Origin: Bifidobacterium sp. | Lineage (GTDB): Bacteria; Actinomycetota; Actinomycetes; Actinomycetales; Bifidobacteriaceae | Assembly (NCBI GenBank): GCA_022739095.1 | Contig: JAIJEI010000029.1 | Location: 1 to 15,285 of the forward strand | Direction of reading: 5' to 3' | Length of the DNA stretch: 15,285 nucleotides | Part shown: positions 8,831-15,285 of the stretch, in pieces | Layout: each line of letters begins with the position of its first letter | How positions within the stretch are numbered: position 1 is the first letter of the stretch | Position numbers and translations under genes: made by a program | The notes under the pieces: model-generated | The model's input: the letters and a program-made list of their open reading frames with translations, nothing else | Database searches by the model: none | What the model was told of the DNA's origin: nothing

Positions 8831-10147
8831 TCACTTGGCCAAGCCGGAAGCGCGAAGGGCTTCGAAGCCGCCCTTCAGGTCATCGAGGATGTCCTCGATG
8901 TTCTCGGTGCCGATGGACAGGCGGATGGTGCCCTGGTGAATGCCCTGGTCCTCGAGCTCTTCCAGGGTCTCCTGGGAGTGCGTGGTGGAAGCCGGGTGGA
9001 TGACGAGGGACTTTGCGTCGGCGACGTTGGCCAGCAGGGAGAACAGGTGCAGGTTGTCGATGAAGACACGTGCCGCGTCCTTGCCACCCTTGATGTCGAA
9101 GGTGAAGATGGAGCCGGCGCCGTTCGGGAAGTACTTCTCGTACAGGTCGTGGTCCGGGCGGCCCTCGATGGACGGGTGGGAGACGGACTCGACTTCCGGC
9201 ACGGTCTGCAGGTACTCAACGACCTTCAGAGCGTTCTGGACGTGGCGCTCGACACGCAGGGACAGGGTTTCGGTGCCCTGCAGCAGCAGGAAGGCGGCGA
9301 ACGGAGACAGGGTGGCGCCGGTGTCGCGCAGCAGGATGGCGCGGACGCGGGTCACGAAGGCGGCTCCGCCGAGAGCCTCGTAGAAGTTCAGGCCGTGGTA
9401 GGAGGGGTCCGGCTCGGTCAGGGTCGGGAACTTGCCCGGCACCTCGGCCCAGTTGAACTTGCCGCCTTCGACGATCACGCCGCCGAGGGTGGTACCGTGG
9501 CCGCCGATGAACTTGGTGGCAGACTCGACCACGACGTCAGCGCCGTGCTCCAGCGGGCGGAACAGGTACGGAGTGGCGAAGGTGTTGTCCACGATCACCG
9601 GCAGGTGATGCTTGTGGGCGATGGCGGAGATGGCCTCGAAGTCCGGCAGATCAGCGTTCGGGTTGCCGAAGGTCTCGAAGTAGACGAGCTTGGTGTTCTC
9701 CTGGATGGCGTCCTCGAACTCCTGCGGGGTCTCGGCGGAAACGAAGGTGGTGGTGATGCCGTCACGCGGCAGGGTGTGGCGCAGCAGGTTGAAGGTTCCA
9801 CCGTAGATGTTCTTGGCGGCGACGATGTGGTCACCGGACTGGGTGATGTTACGCACAGCGTATTCAACGGCAGCGGCACCGGAAGCGACGGCCAGACCAG
9901 CGGTACCACCTTCAAGGGCGGCGATGCGGTCCTCGAAGACACCCTGGGTGGTGTTGGTCAGACGGCCGTAGATGTTGCCCGGGTCAGCGAGACCGAAGCG
10001 AGCCTCGGCGTGGTCGAAGTTGTGGAAGACGTAGCTGGTGGTGGCGTAGATCGGGACTGCACGGGAGTCGGTGGCCGGGTCGGCCTGCTCCTGTCCCACA
10101 TGCAGCTGCAGGGTTTCAAAACGGTACTTCTTGTTGTTCTCGGCCAT
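8831..10147 (-). CDS. metY: O-acetylhomoserine sulfhydrylase (aminocarboxypropyltransferase)
   Basis: PLP-dependent cytoplasmic enzyme of the Cys/Met metabolism family. It joins O-acetylhomoserine with sulfide to give homocysteine (direct sulfhydrylation toward methionine). The protein is 438 aa, the usual MetY length, longer than the ~380-400 aa of cystathionine gamma-synthases and lyases. Visible marks are the N-terminal FETLQLHVGQEQADPATDSR, the YGRLTNTTQGVFEDRIAALEGG block, and the cofactor region VVESATKFIGGHGTTLGG with Lys212 as the Schiff-base lysine. The C-terminal block is LLANVADAKSLVIHPASTTH. ATG 10147 is fixed by AAGGAGAAA (10161-10153). Codons are strongly biased (almost only GAG, AAG, CTC/CTG, GAC, AAC), suggesting high expression. 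It is divergent from the pyridoxal kinase gene, whose product makes its cofactor. A related family activity (e.g. homocysteine synthase on another acyl-homoserine) cannot be excluded. Confidence 0.93.
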   Translation of the reverse strand: MAENNKKYRFETLQLHVGQEQADPATDSRAVPIYATTSYVFHNFDHAEARFGLADPGNIYGRLTNTTQGVFEDRIAALEGGTAGLAVASGAAAVEYAVRNITQSGDHIVAAKNIYGGTFNLLRHTLPRDGITTTFVSAETPQEFEDAIQENTKLVYFETFGNPNADLPDFEAISAIAHKHHLPVIVDNTFATPYLFRPLEHGADVVVESATKFIGGHGTTLGGVIVEGGKFNWAEVPGKFPTLTEPDPSYHGLNFYEALGGAAFVTRVRAILLRDTGATLSPFAAFLLLQGTETLSLRVERHVQNALKVVEYLQTVPEVESVSHPSIEGRPDHDLYEKYFPNGAGSIFTFDIKGGKDAARVFIDNLHLFSLLANVADAKSLVIHPASTTHSQETLEELEDQGIHQGTIRLSIGTENIEDILDDLKGGFEALRASGLAK

Positions 10148-10345
10148 GGGTATTTCTCCTTGGTTGTGCTAGGTCGCGAGGATTTTTCCTTGCCACCCGC
10201 CTGCCGTGTTCGGGCGGTTGGCGAGGTATTGGTTATGAAGTTACGACGCTTGGGCCGCGCGGCGCAAGCCGAACGTTATCGGGCTTGCCTATAGGGGCTT
10301 ATAAAGCCTTGGGATCATTGACATGAGCGACTGTCAGAAGTCACG
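10148..10345 (-). promoter_or_regulatory. Leader and promoter region of metY
   Basis: Minus-strand order from upstream: an inverted repeat TGACA-8 nt-TGTCA (10319-10323 and 10332-10336), then an AT-rich TTTATAAG within GGCTT-ATA-AAGCC (10296-10308). Next is a hairpin GCAAGCC / GGCTTGC (10264-10270 with 10282-10288), then a GC-rich hairpin (10192-10201 with 10213-10222, one mismatch), then the strong ribosome binding site. The -35 is not convincing, so the start of transcription is unresolved. The two hairpins would lie in a ~150-nt leader. No known SAM or cobalamin riboswitch core was recognised. Confidence 0.4.
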
Positions 10346-10622
10346 AGAAAGTCGTTGAAATTATCGCGACACGCCGGGCCGCGCGCATGCGCTTTCACGG
10401 TCGACTGCGGTCACGGTGATATCGCTACCATGCCTTTCGCGCATGGCTCAAGCGTCCGTGATGATTGCTTGTTCCACCCGTCACCAAGACGGTTTGCCCG
10501 CTCGGTGATGACGTCTGTTCCATTTTTCTGCCGCCCGGTTACATGGTTTACATGACGAACGACTACAGTCAAACATCGCCAATGAATTATTCCGCCAACA
10601 TGGTGAAGGGATTCGAACAGAC
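10346..10622 (+). promoter_or_regulatory. Upstream region of the pyridoxal kinase gene
   Basis: Noncoding. It contains the palindrome GCGCATGCGC (10383-10392), a stem CCATGC / GCATGG (10428-10433 with 10441-10446), and a tandem near-repeat GTTACATG-GTTTACATG (10538-10554), which could be an operator. No clear -35/-10 pair was found. GAAGGGA (10605-10611) is a somewhat distant ribosome binding site for ATG 10623. The short open frames here lack coding character. Confidence 0.35.
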
Positions 10623-11495
10623 ATGACCGATGTAACACTGTATGACCGTGATCCGAACTATATTCCGCGCGTGGCCGCCGTGCACGACATGTGCGGCTAC
10701 GGCAAGTGCTCGCTGACCGCCGCGATTCCGATTCTCTCGGCCGCCGGCTGCGATGTGTGCCCGGTGCCGACCGCCTTGTTCTCGGCGCACACGCGCTATG
10801 CAGTGTTCACGTTCCATGACACCACGGATATTCTCTCCGGTTACTTGGATGCCTGGCAGAAGGAAGACGTGGAGCTGGATGGCGTGTATTCAGGCTTCCT
10901 TGGCTCCCCCGATCAGGTGGCGATCATTCAGCGTCTCTACCGCGAATATCCGAACGCGCTGCGTCTGGTTGACCCGGTGATGGGAGACGCCGGCGAAATG
11001 TACCCCACGTACACGCCGGAGCTGTGCGAGGCAATGGGCGCACTGGCCGATGGTGCCGACGTGTTGATGCCGAACCTCACCGAAGCGAGTATTCTTACCA
11101 AGCGTAACTATCCTGGCCAGGATATTGATGAGGCAACGGTTAATGAGCTGCTTGGTGCTCTGCTGGAGTTGGGTGCCAAGAACGTGGTGTTGAAGGGCAT
11201 CGACCATGGCGATGGCAAGATCGTCAACTATGTGGCCAGCGCTTCCACCGGTGTTGCCGGCAAGATCGAGCTGGCTCATGAAAAGCTACCATACATGATT
11301 CACGGCACGGGTGACGCCTTCGCATCTGCCCTGTGCGGCGCGGTGATGACCGGCCGCGGCTTGGCCGAGTCGGCCGAAATCGCCGGTGAGTTCGTGCGCC
11401 ACGCCATGGTCAGCACCCGTAACCAGCCGCATTTCGAGGATCGTGGCGTCAGCTTCGAACTGAACCTTGGCGAACTCACCGATTTGGTGAAGTGA
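10623..11495 (+). CDS. pdxK: Pyridoxal / pyridoxamine kinase
   Basis: Cytoplasmic ribokinase-fold kinase of the vitamin B6 salvage pathway. It phosphorylates pyridoxal, pyridoxamine or pyridoxine with ATP to yield pyridoxal phosphate or its precursors. The protein is 290 aa, the normal family length. Seen in order are RVAAVHDMCGYGKCSLTAAI near residue 16 (substrate-binding N-terminus), then FSAHTRY and YSGFLGSPDQ. RLVDPVMGDAGEMY and DVLMPNLTEAS follow, with the anion-hole/catalytic motif HGTGDAF and base Asp231. It resembles the pyridoxamine kinases of Firmicutes and Actinobacteria more than Escherichia coli PdxK. The gene is transcribed alone, with a terminator about 50 nt downstream, and is divergent from the PLP-dependent metY. 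The choice between pyridoxal and pyridoxamine preference cannot be made from sequence; a hydroxymethylpyrimidine kinase (ThiD-like) role is less likely given the motifs. Confidence 0.9.
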   Translation: MTDVTLYDRDPNYIPRVAAVHDMCGYGKCSLTAAIPILSAAGCDVCPVPTALFSAHTRYAVFTFHDTTDILSGYLDAWQKEDVELDGVYSGFLGSPDQVAIIQRLYREYPNALRLVDPVMGDAGEMYPTYTPELCEAMGALADGADVLMPNLTEASILTKRNYPGQDIDEATVNELLGALLELGAKNVVLKGIDHGDGKIVNYVASASTGVAGKIELAHEKLPYMIHGTGDAFASALCGAVMTGRGLAESAEIAGEFVRHAMVSTRNQPHFEDRGVSFELNLGELTDLVK

Positions 11496-11543
11496 CCGCG
11501 CCTTGGCTCCCCTCTCCGCTCACTGGGTCTGACGTATTCAGCG

Positions 11544-11563
11544 AACAACCCGGCGGGGTGTTT
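11544..11563 (+). terminator. Rho-independent terminator of pdxK
   Basis: AACAACCC-GGC-GGGGTGTT (11544-11562) folds into an 8-bp stem with one mismatch and is followed by further T residues (TTG). It sits about 48 nt after the pdxK stop. A wider inverted pair GGCTCCCC (11505-11512) and GGGGAGCC (11585-11592) brackets it. Confidence 0.75.
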
Positions 11564-11614
11564 GTCATCACAGGTAGGTCAGCTGGGGAGCCTTGGTAGA
11601 CCTTCTGAACTAAT

Positions 11615-11680
11615 GGTGGATAACCGGGTTTTCATCCACACGTTATCCACAACACGCCAAACCGCGTCATAGTATCCACA
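11615..11680. promoter_or_regulatory. Cluster of four DnaA-box-like 9-mers
   Basis: One perfect TTATCCACA at 11643-11651. Three have one mismatch: GGTGGATAA (11615-11623, minus-oriented TTATCCACC), TCATCCACA (11632-11640) and GTATCCACA (11672-11680). All lie within 66 bp, in the promoter region of yraN-comM-dprA. No dnaA, dnaN or other origin gene and no long AT-rich unwinding element is present, so it is a candidate regulatory or titration site rather than oriC. Confidence 0.65.
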
Positions 11681-11730
11681 TTTGCCGGTTGCGCTTGTGC
11701 TCTTACATAAGTAACCCGCACAGTGGAATC

Positions 11731-12234
11731 ATGAACGCTTTACCACCTACCCAGCCGACGACGAAGTCCGGCATCGACGCCGGTCTTGCCTTTCACCAGC
11801 CCATGCTGGCTTCACCTGATCCGCAGGCAACGCTGCCTTCGGAACGGATTGCGGCCACGATGGGCGACCGCAATCTGACGCCCAAACAGTTCGGTGCGCT
11901 CGGCGAGCAGTATGCCGCCGCGTGGCTGGAGGAACACGGTTGGACGACCTTGAGCCGCAATTGGCATACCCGTTACGGTGAATTGGACATCGTGATGCTC
12001 AATCCCGAGTACACGGTGGTATTCGTCGAAGTGAAATCACGCCGGTCCATGCATTACGAATATCCGCAAGAGGCCATCACGCCGGCGAAACAGCACAATC
12101 TCAGGAAAGCCGCCTGCGATTGGCTGCTTGACCGGCGCAATCGTGTGCCGCATACGGCAGTCCGTTTCGATGTCGTCACCATCGTGCTTCAGGTGGGCAG
12201 ACCGCTCGTGCATCACATCGAAAACGCCTTCTGA
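11731..12234 (+). CDS. YraN family protein (UPF0102, nuclease-like)
   Basis: Small protein with the YraN fold, related to Holliday-junction-resolvase-like endonucleases; biochemical role unproven. The core is clear: KQFGALGEQYAAAWLEEHGW, then the nuclease-like GELDIVMLNPEYTVVFVEVK with the spaced Asp and Glu-x-Lys typical of this fold. It ends near RFDVVTIVLQ. From ATG 11731 the protein has 167 aa, with a Pro/Thr-rich N-terminus of about 45 residues outside the family core. ATG 11860 would give 124 aa, closer to the usual ~120. Neither has a strong ribosome binding site; GTGGA lies before 11731, and a TTG start at 11689 is also open. It is followed by comM (57-nt gap) and dprA, a common actinobacterial order, implying a role in DNA processing. 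Confidence 0.85.
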   Translation: MNALPPTQPTTKSGIDAGLAFHQPMLASPDPQATLPSERIAATMGDRNLTPKQFGALGEQYAAAWLEEHGWTTLSRNWHTRYGELDIVMLNPEYTVVFVEVKSRRSMHYEYPQEAITPAKQHNLRKAACDWLLDRRNRVPHTAVRFDVVTIVLQVGRPLVHHIENAF

Positions 12235-12291
12235 ATTCGTCCCCCCTAAAAAAACAGCCACGTTGCGAAACACATTGCGAAAGGAGTAGAC
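12235..12291 (+). promoter_or_regulatory. comM leader with repeated TTGCGAAA and ribosome binding site
   Basis: AAGGAG (12281-12286) lies 5 nt before ATG 12292 and fixes the comM start. TTGCGAAA occurs twice, at 12263-12270 and 12275-12282, the second copy overlapping the ribosome binding site. A C6-T-A7 run lies just after the yraN stop. Confidence 0.5.
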
Positions 12292-13827
12292 ATGGCTATC
12301 GGCAGCACCCTCTCAGTCGGACTGATCGGCCTTAAGGCCTTCATCGTCCAAGTGCAGGCTTTCATCAGCCCTGGCTTGCCATACTTCAGCATCATCGGAT
12401 TGCCGGATGCATCGTTGTCCGAAGCCCACGAGCGCGTGAAATCGGCGTGTCAAGCCACCGGATTCGGTTGGCCGCAAACTCGCGTGACCGTGAACATGAG
12501 CCCTGCGGCCATGCCCAAACGTGGTTCGTCGCATGAACTGGCCATCGCGGCCAGCGTCCTATGCGCGGCGGGTGCCATAGGGCATGATTGCTTGGAAGAT
12601 ACCATTGTGCTCGGCGAAGTGAATCTTGACGGCTCGGTGTTGCCGATTCATGGGCTGCTCCCGATCATGCTGCATGCCGAGGAACGTGGCGTGCGCAAAA
12701 TGATTGTTCCCCATCGCAATCTTGACGAGGCTTCGATGGTGGATGGACTGGATGTAGTGGGCGTGAGGCATGTGGGTGAGCTCATCGAACTGATGGGCGG
12801 CGATGCCACCTATACGATTCCCGATACACCGGTTGCCGACGAGACCACCACGGATCAATCGCCCACAAGCCATCCCAACGATTGTGGCGATATGAACGAG
12901 GTTCTGGGTCAGGAACATGCCAAATGGGCGCTGCAAGTGGCGGCGGCAGGCGGGCATAATCTCATCATGACCGGCCCGCCAGGCAGCGGCAAAACCATGC
13001 TGGCCTCACGTATGCCCGGCATCATGTGCCCGTTGAACGAGGCGGAACAACTGGAGGTGGCATCGATACGGTCGCTGTGCGGCATACTGCCTCAGTACGG
13101 CATCACCGACATGCCGCCGTTCGAGGCACCGCACCACACCGCCAGCACGGCGGCCTTGGTGGGTGGCGGCAGCGGCATCGCCGTTCCCGGCGCGATCACG
13201 CGCGCGCATCGAGGCATTCTGTTCCTGGACGAGGCACCGGAATTCAGCGCACGCGCCCTGCAGACGTTGCGCGAACCATTGGAATCCAGGTATGTGGCGC
13301 TTTCCCGTTCAAAAGGCAGCACCTATTACCCGGCCTCATTCCAGCTCATCATGGCGGCCAACCCCTGTCCGTGCGGATATTATTACGGCACCGGCGAACG
13401 TTGCGTTTGCCGGGAAAAAGACCGTATACGTTATTTCTCGCGATTGTCCGGACCGATATTGGATCGTGTGGATATTCAGATGGCGGTGCCACCGGTCTCG
13501 CGCATTGCCGTGCAAAGCGAGCCGATCGGCGAGTCCAGTGCCGGAATACAAGCTTGTGTGATTCGCGCCCGTCAAGTGGCCAAGGACCGGTTCAGACAGT
13601 ACGGATGGGTGTGCAACGCGCAAGCTTCGGGCAAATGGCTGCACGCCAATACGTCGCTGAAAGCGATGGAATTGGTCAATCGGGCCCTGTCCAATCATCA
13701 ACTCACATTGCGCGGGGCCGATCGCGCCATGCGTCTGTCTTGGACACTCGCCGATCTGGCCGGCCGCGTATCCCCCACCGAGCAGGACGTCCATCAGGGC
13801 ATTGAAATGAGAACGAGGATGACATGA
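12292..13827 (+). CDS. comM: ComM/YifB AAA+ ATPase (Mg-chelatase-like)
   Basis: Hexameric AAA+ helicase-like ATPase. In Gram-negative competent bacteria ComM drives branch migration during integration of transformed DNA; the role in actinobacteria is inferred. The 511-aa protein has the usual length. It has an N-terminal ChlI domain (about 20-140, with ERVKSACQATGFGWPQTRVT), then Walker A GPPGSGKT (228-235) and Walker B ILFLDE (309-314). The family Cys cluster NPCPCGYYYGTGERCVC starts at residue 357, and the Mg-chelatase C-terminal domain (about 405-505) includes the arginine-rich LSRL/RLSW region. Although annotated in places as magnesium chelatase, it lacks chlorophyll or cobalamin context. 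Its stop TGA overlaps the dprA start as ATGA, so the two are translationally coupled. Confidence 0.94.
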   Translation: MAIGSTLSVGLIGLKAFIVQVQAFISPGLPYFSIIGLPDASLSEAHERVKSACQATGFGWPQTRVTVNMSPAAMPKRGSSHELAIAASVLCAAGAIGHDCLEDTIVLGEVNLDGSVLPIHGLLPIMLHAEERGVRKMIVPHRNLDEASMVDGLDVVGVRHVGELIELMGGDATYTIPDTPVADETTTDQSPTSHPNDCGDMNEVLGQEHAKWALQVAAAGGHNLIMTGPPGSGKTMLASRMPGIMCPLNEAEQLEVASIRSLCGILPQYGITDMPPFEAPHHTASTAALVGGGSGIAVPGAITRAHRGILFLDEAPEFSARALQTLREPLESRYVALSRSKGSTYYPASFQLIMAANPCPCGYYYGTGERCVCREKDRIRYFSRLSGPILDRVDIQMAVPPVSRIAVQSEPIGESSAGIQACVIRARQVAKDRFRQYGWVCNAQASGKWLHANTSLKAMELVNRALSNHQLTLRGADRAMRLSWTLADLAGRVSPTEQDVHQGIEMRTRMT

Positions 13828-15285
13828 GTAACGCTACTGATATCCGACAAACCGGCGGCACCGCAGGCAGTGCGGATCACACCGATACGGGCCTCGCTGT
13901 TTCGCGTACCATTCCCATGCCTCCCACAGATACGTTGTACCGCGCCGCGCTCACGTTCTGTCTTGATGGGGCGGATGTGATGATGTACGCCGCGCTCAAA
14001 GGCGCGGAAAGCGCCGAATCCCTCTGGCACGCGTTGGCGCAATCCCATCCAAACCAGCCATCTGAAATCTGCGGCCCGGCGCTGTCACGTATTGACCGTA
14101 TGTTCGTGGACGGCCTCACTCGATGGGGCCGCAAGGCGTCGGCGAACGCGATGCGCTCCTTCCGCAATGCACTGGCCGGTTGGCATAACCGTATGATGGA
14201 CCTGCCCTCGCAAGACATCATCCAACTGGCCGACTGGTTCACTATGGATGGCACGCAATGGATTATCGGCCCTGGCCATCCATGTTGGCCCTCGCAGTTG
14301 GCCGACCTGTCCATTCGCTCCGATTGGGCGCCACCGCTGTGTTTGTGGATCAAGGGCGATCCACGCGCATTGACCAGTTGCGCCAAACCGGTCGGCATCG
14401 TCGGCTCACGGGACGTGACCGAATATGGCCGGTATGTGGCGCACACCGTAGCCGAGCAGGCAGCCGTTGCCGGGCATCTGGTCGTGTCCGGAGGCGCGAT
14501 GGGCACGGATGCGGCGGCACATTGGGGAGCGTTGAATGCGCTGCACGGCAGAATGCCCGCCAATGTGGGCAGAACCGTTGCCGTATTCGCCGGCGGGCTC
14601 AACCATATCGGACCGATGCGTAACCGCACGCTGTTCGAACGTATCGAGGCGCAGGGTGGTGCACTGATCAGTGAACTGTGCCCCGGGACGATTCCCGAAG
14701 CCCGTCGTTTTCTGCTCCGCAACCGCATTATCGCGGCCATGTCTTCCACATTGATTGTGACGCAAGCCCGGTTGCGTTCCGGAGCGCTCAACACCGCGGG
14801 ATGGGCATGCGAATTGCTGCGCGAAGTGTATGCGGTTCCCGGTGACATCAATCAGCCTTGTAATGCCGGGTGCAATAAGATGATCAGCGACCACCGAGCA
14901 ATGATTCTGTGTGCCGCCACATCCACCGAGGATATATGCCATAAACGGCACAAGCCCGTTATGGCAGTATGCCCAGGCATATCGAAATCCACGGGTCAGG
15001 ACCCGCCCGAAAACGAAGAGGCCATGAAAGCGCCGGCAACGACTCCGTTATCGCCAGCATCCTCGGAATCATCGGCGTCACAGGAGTCGTCACAAGATTC
15101 AGGTCATTCGAAAGGTTCAAAGACCAAGCATAGTCAGCCTACGCTCACTCAATCCAAGGATGGGCCGGCGAGCGCAACTGCCGAGGCCGGTGCCAACAAG
15201 AGCAAGGGTGAAGAGCTGCCCTCGTCGCATCAGATGCCGGATCTTCGTGTCAAGCCGAAGCCCGATCCCGAGAAGGAAGCCCAAC
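13824..15285 (+). CDS. dprA: DNA-processing protein DprA (C-terminus cut by window edge)
   Basis: Loads RecA on incoming single-stranded DNA and protects it; cytoplasmic, needed for natural transformation where that exists, and widely kept in non-competent bacteria. ATG 13824 overlaps the comM stop. Frame is open for 487 codons to the edge. Rossmann-fold motifs are present: GSRDVTEYG from residue 194, SGGAMGTDAAAH from 222 (usually SGxARGID, here AMGTD), FLLRNRIIAA with Arg299, SGALNTAGWA, then PGDINQPCNAGCNKMI. The N-terminal ~190 residues are longer than in many DprA proteins. From about residue 388 a Ser/Pro/Lys-rich low-complexity tail of at least 100 residues takes over, where a winged-helix domain is often expected; such a domain could still follow beyond the window. 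Confidence 0.93.
   Translation, partial: MSNATDIRQTGGTAGSADHTDTGLAVSRTIPMPPTDTLYRAALTFCLDGADVMMYAALKGAESAESLWHALAQSHPNQPSEICGPALSRIDRMFVDGLTRWGRKASANAMRSFRNALAGWHNRMMDLPSQDIIQLADWFTMDGTQWIIGPGHPCWPSQLADLSIRSDWAPPLCLWIKGDPRALTSCAKPVGIVGSRDVTEYGRYVAHTVAEQAAVAGHLVVSGGAMGTDAAAHWGALNALHGRMPANVGRTVAVFAGGLNHIGPMRNRTLFERIEAQGGALISELCPGTIPEARRFLLRNRIIAAMSSTLIVTQARLRSGALNTAGWACELLREVYAVPGDINQPCNAGCNKMISDHRAMILCAATSTEDICHKRHKPVMAVCPGISKSTGQDPPENEEAMKAPATTPLSPASSESSASQESSQDSGHSKGSKTKHSQPTLTQSKDGPASATAEAGANKSKGEELPSSHQMPDLRVKPKPDPEKEAQ

Noticed and set aside
8602..9003. 133-codon plus-strand open frame starting in the 8.6-kb gap
   Set aside because: It runs through the terminator hairpin and into antisense metY, with no family resemblance.
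8774..10294. 506-codon plus-strand open frame
   Set aside because: Antisense shadow of metY caused by its strong codon bias; Val/Gly/Asp-rich and without motifs.
10355..10638. Short open frames on both strands between metY and pdxK
   Set aside because: No ribosome binding sites and atypical composition; treated as noncoding.
11615..11680. Chromosomal replication origin
   Set aside because: Only four boxes, no AT-rich unwinding element and no dnaA, dnaN, recF or rpmH nearby.
12292..13827. Magnesium chelatase subunit of tetrapyrrole synthesis
   Set aside because: The Cys cluster, the ChlI N-terminal domain and the yraN-dprA context identify ComM/YifB; no tetrapyrrole genes are nearby.

Overview
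The window looks like chromosomal DNA of a high-GC actinobacterium, most probably a Bifidobacterium of the longum/breve group. This rests on GC-rich codon use, the protein families and their order, and strong AGGAGG-like ribosome binding sites. The species call is inference from protein resemblance; no search was run. No tRNA, rRNA, CRISPR array or intact insertion sequence was seen.

Layout. (1) 1-825, minus: the N-terminal part of a proline-iminopeptidase-like alpha/beta hydrolase that runs off the left edge. (2) 902-4279, plus: a two-gene operon of a NarL-type sensor histidine kinase and its LuxR-family response regulator. The kinase is unusual: its membrane and dimerisation halves occur twice, and the second copy lacks the phospho-accepting histidine and the ATPase domain. 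(3) 4280-4567: a gap between convergent genes, filled by a ~193-bp imperfect palindrome with a perfect 22-bp core stem, followed by a short terminator-like hairpin. (4) 4568-8354, minus: a MacB/FtsX-type ABC exporter operon (ATPase, then a large permease), convergent with the two-component operon. (5) 8355-8830: a noncoding stretch with a terminator hairpin and a dense set of inverted and direct repeats, probably the exporter promoter region. (6) 8831-10147, minus: O-acetylhomoserine sulfhydrylase (PLP-dependent methionine/cysteine metabolism). (7) 10148-10622: a divergent intergenic region. (8) 10623-11495, plus: pyridoxal/pyridoxamine kinase, followed by a rho-independent terminator. (9) 11615-11680: a cluster of four DnaA-box-like 9-mers. 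(10) 11731 to the right edge, plus: YraN, ComM (YifB) and DprA, the common actinobacterial DNA-processing gene order, with DprA cut by the window edge.

How the genes fit together. The two-component system and the ABC exporter probably form a sense-and-export module, for example against peptides or envelope stress, although the effector is unknown. The pyridoxal kinase makes the cofactor used by the divergently transcribed sulfhydrylase. YraN-ComM-DprA handle incoming or recombining single-stranded DNA. The DnaA boxes in front of them suggest a possible link to the replication initiator. Several proteins here carry Ser/Ala/Asp/Gly-rich low-complexity insertions or tails (regulator, permease, kinase and DprA C-termini).
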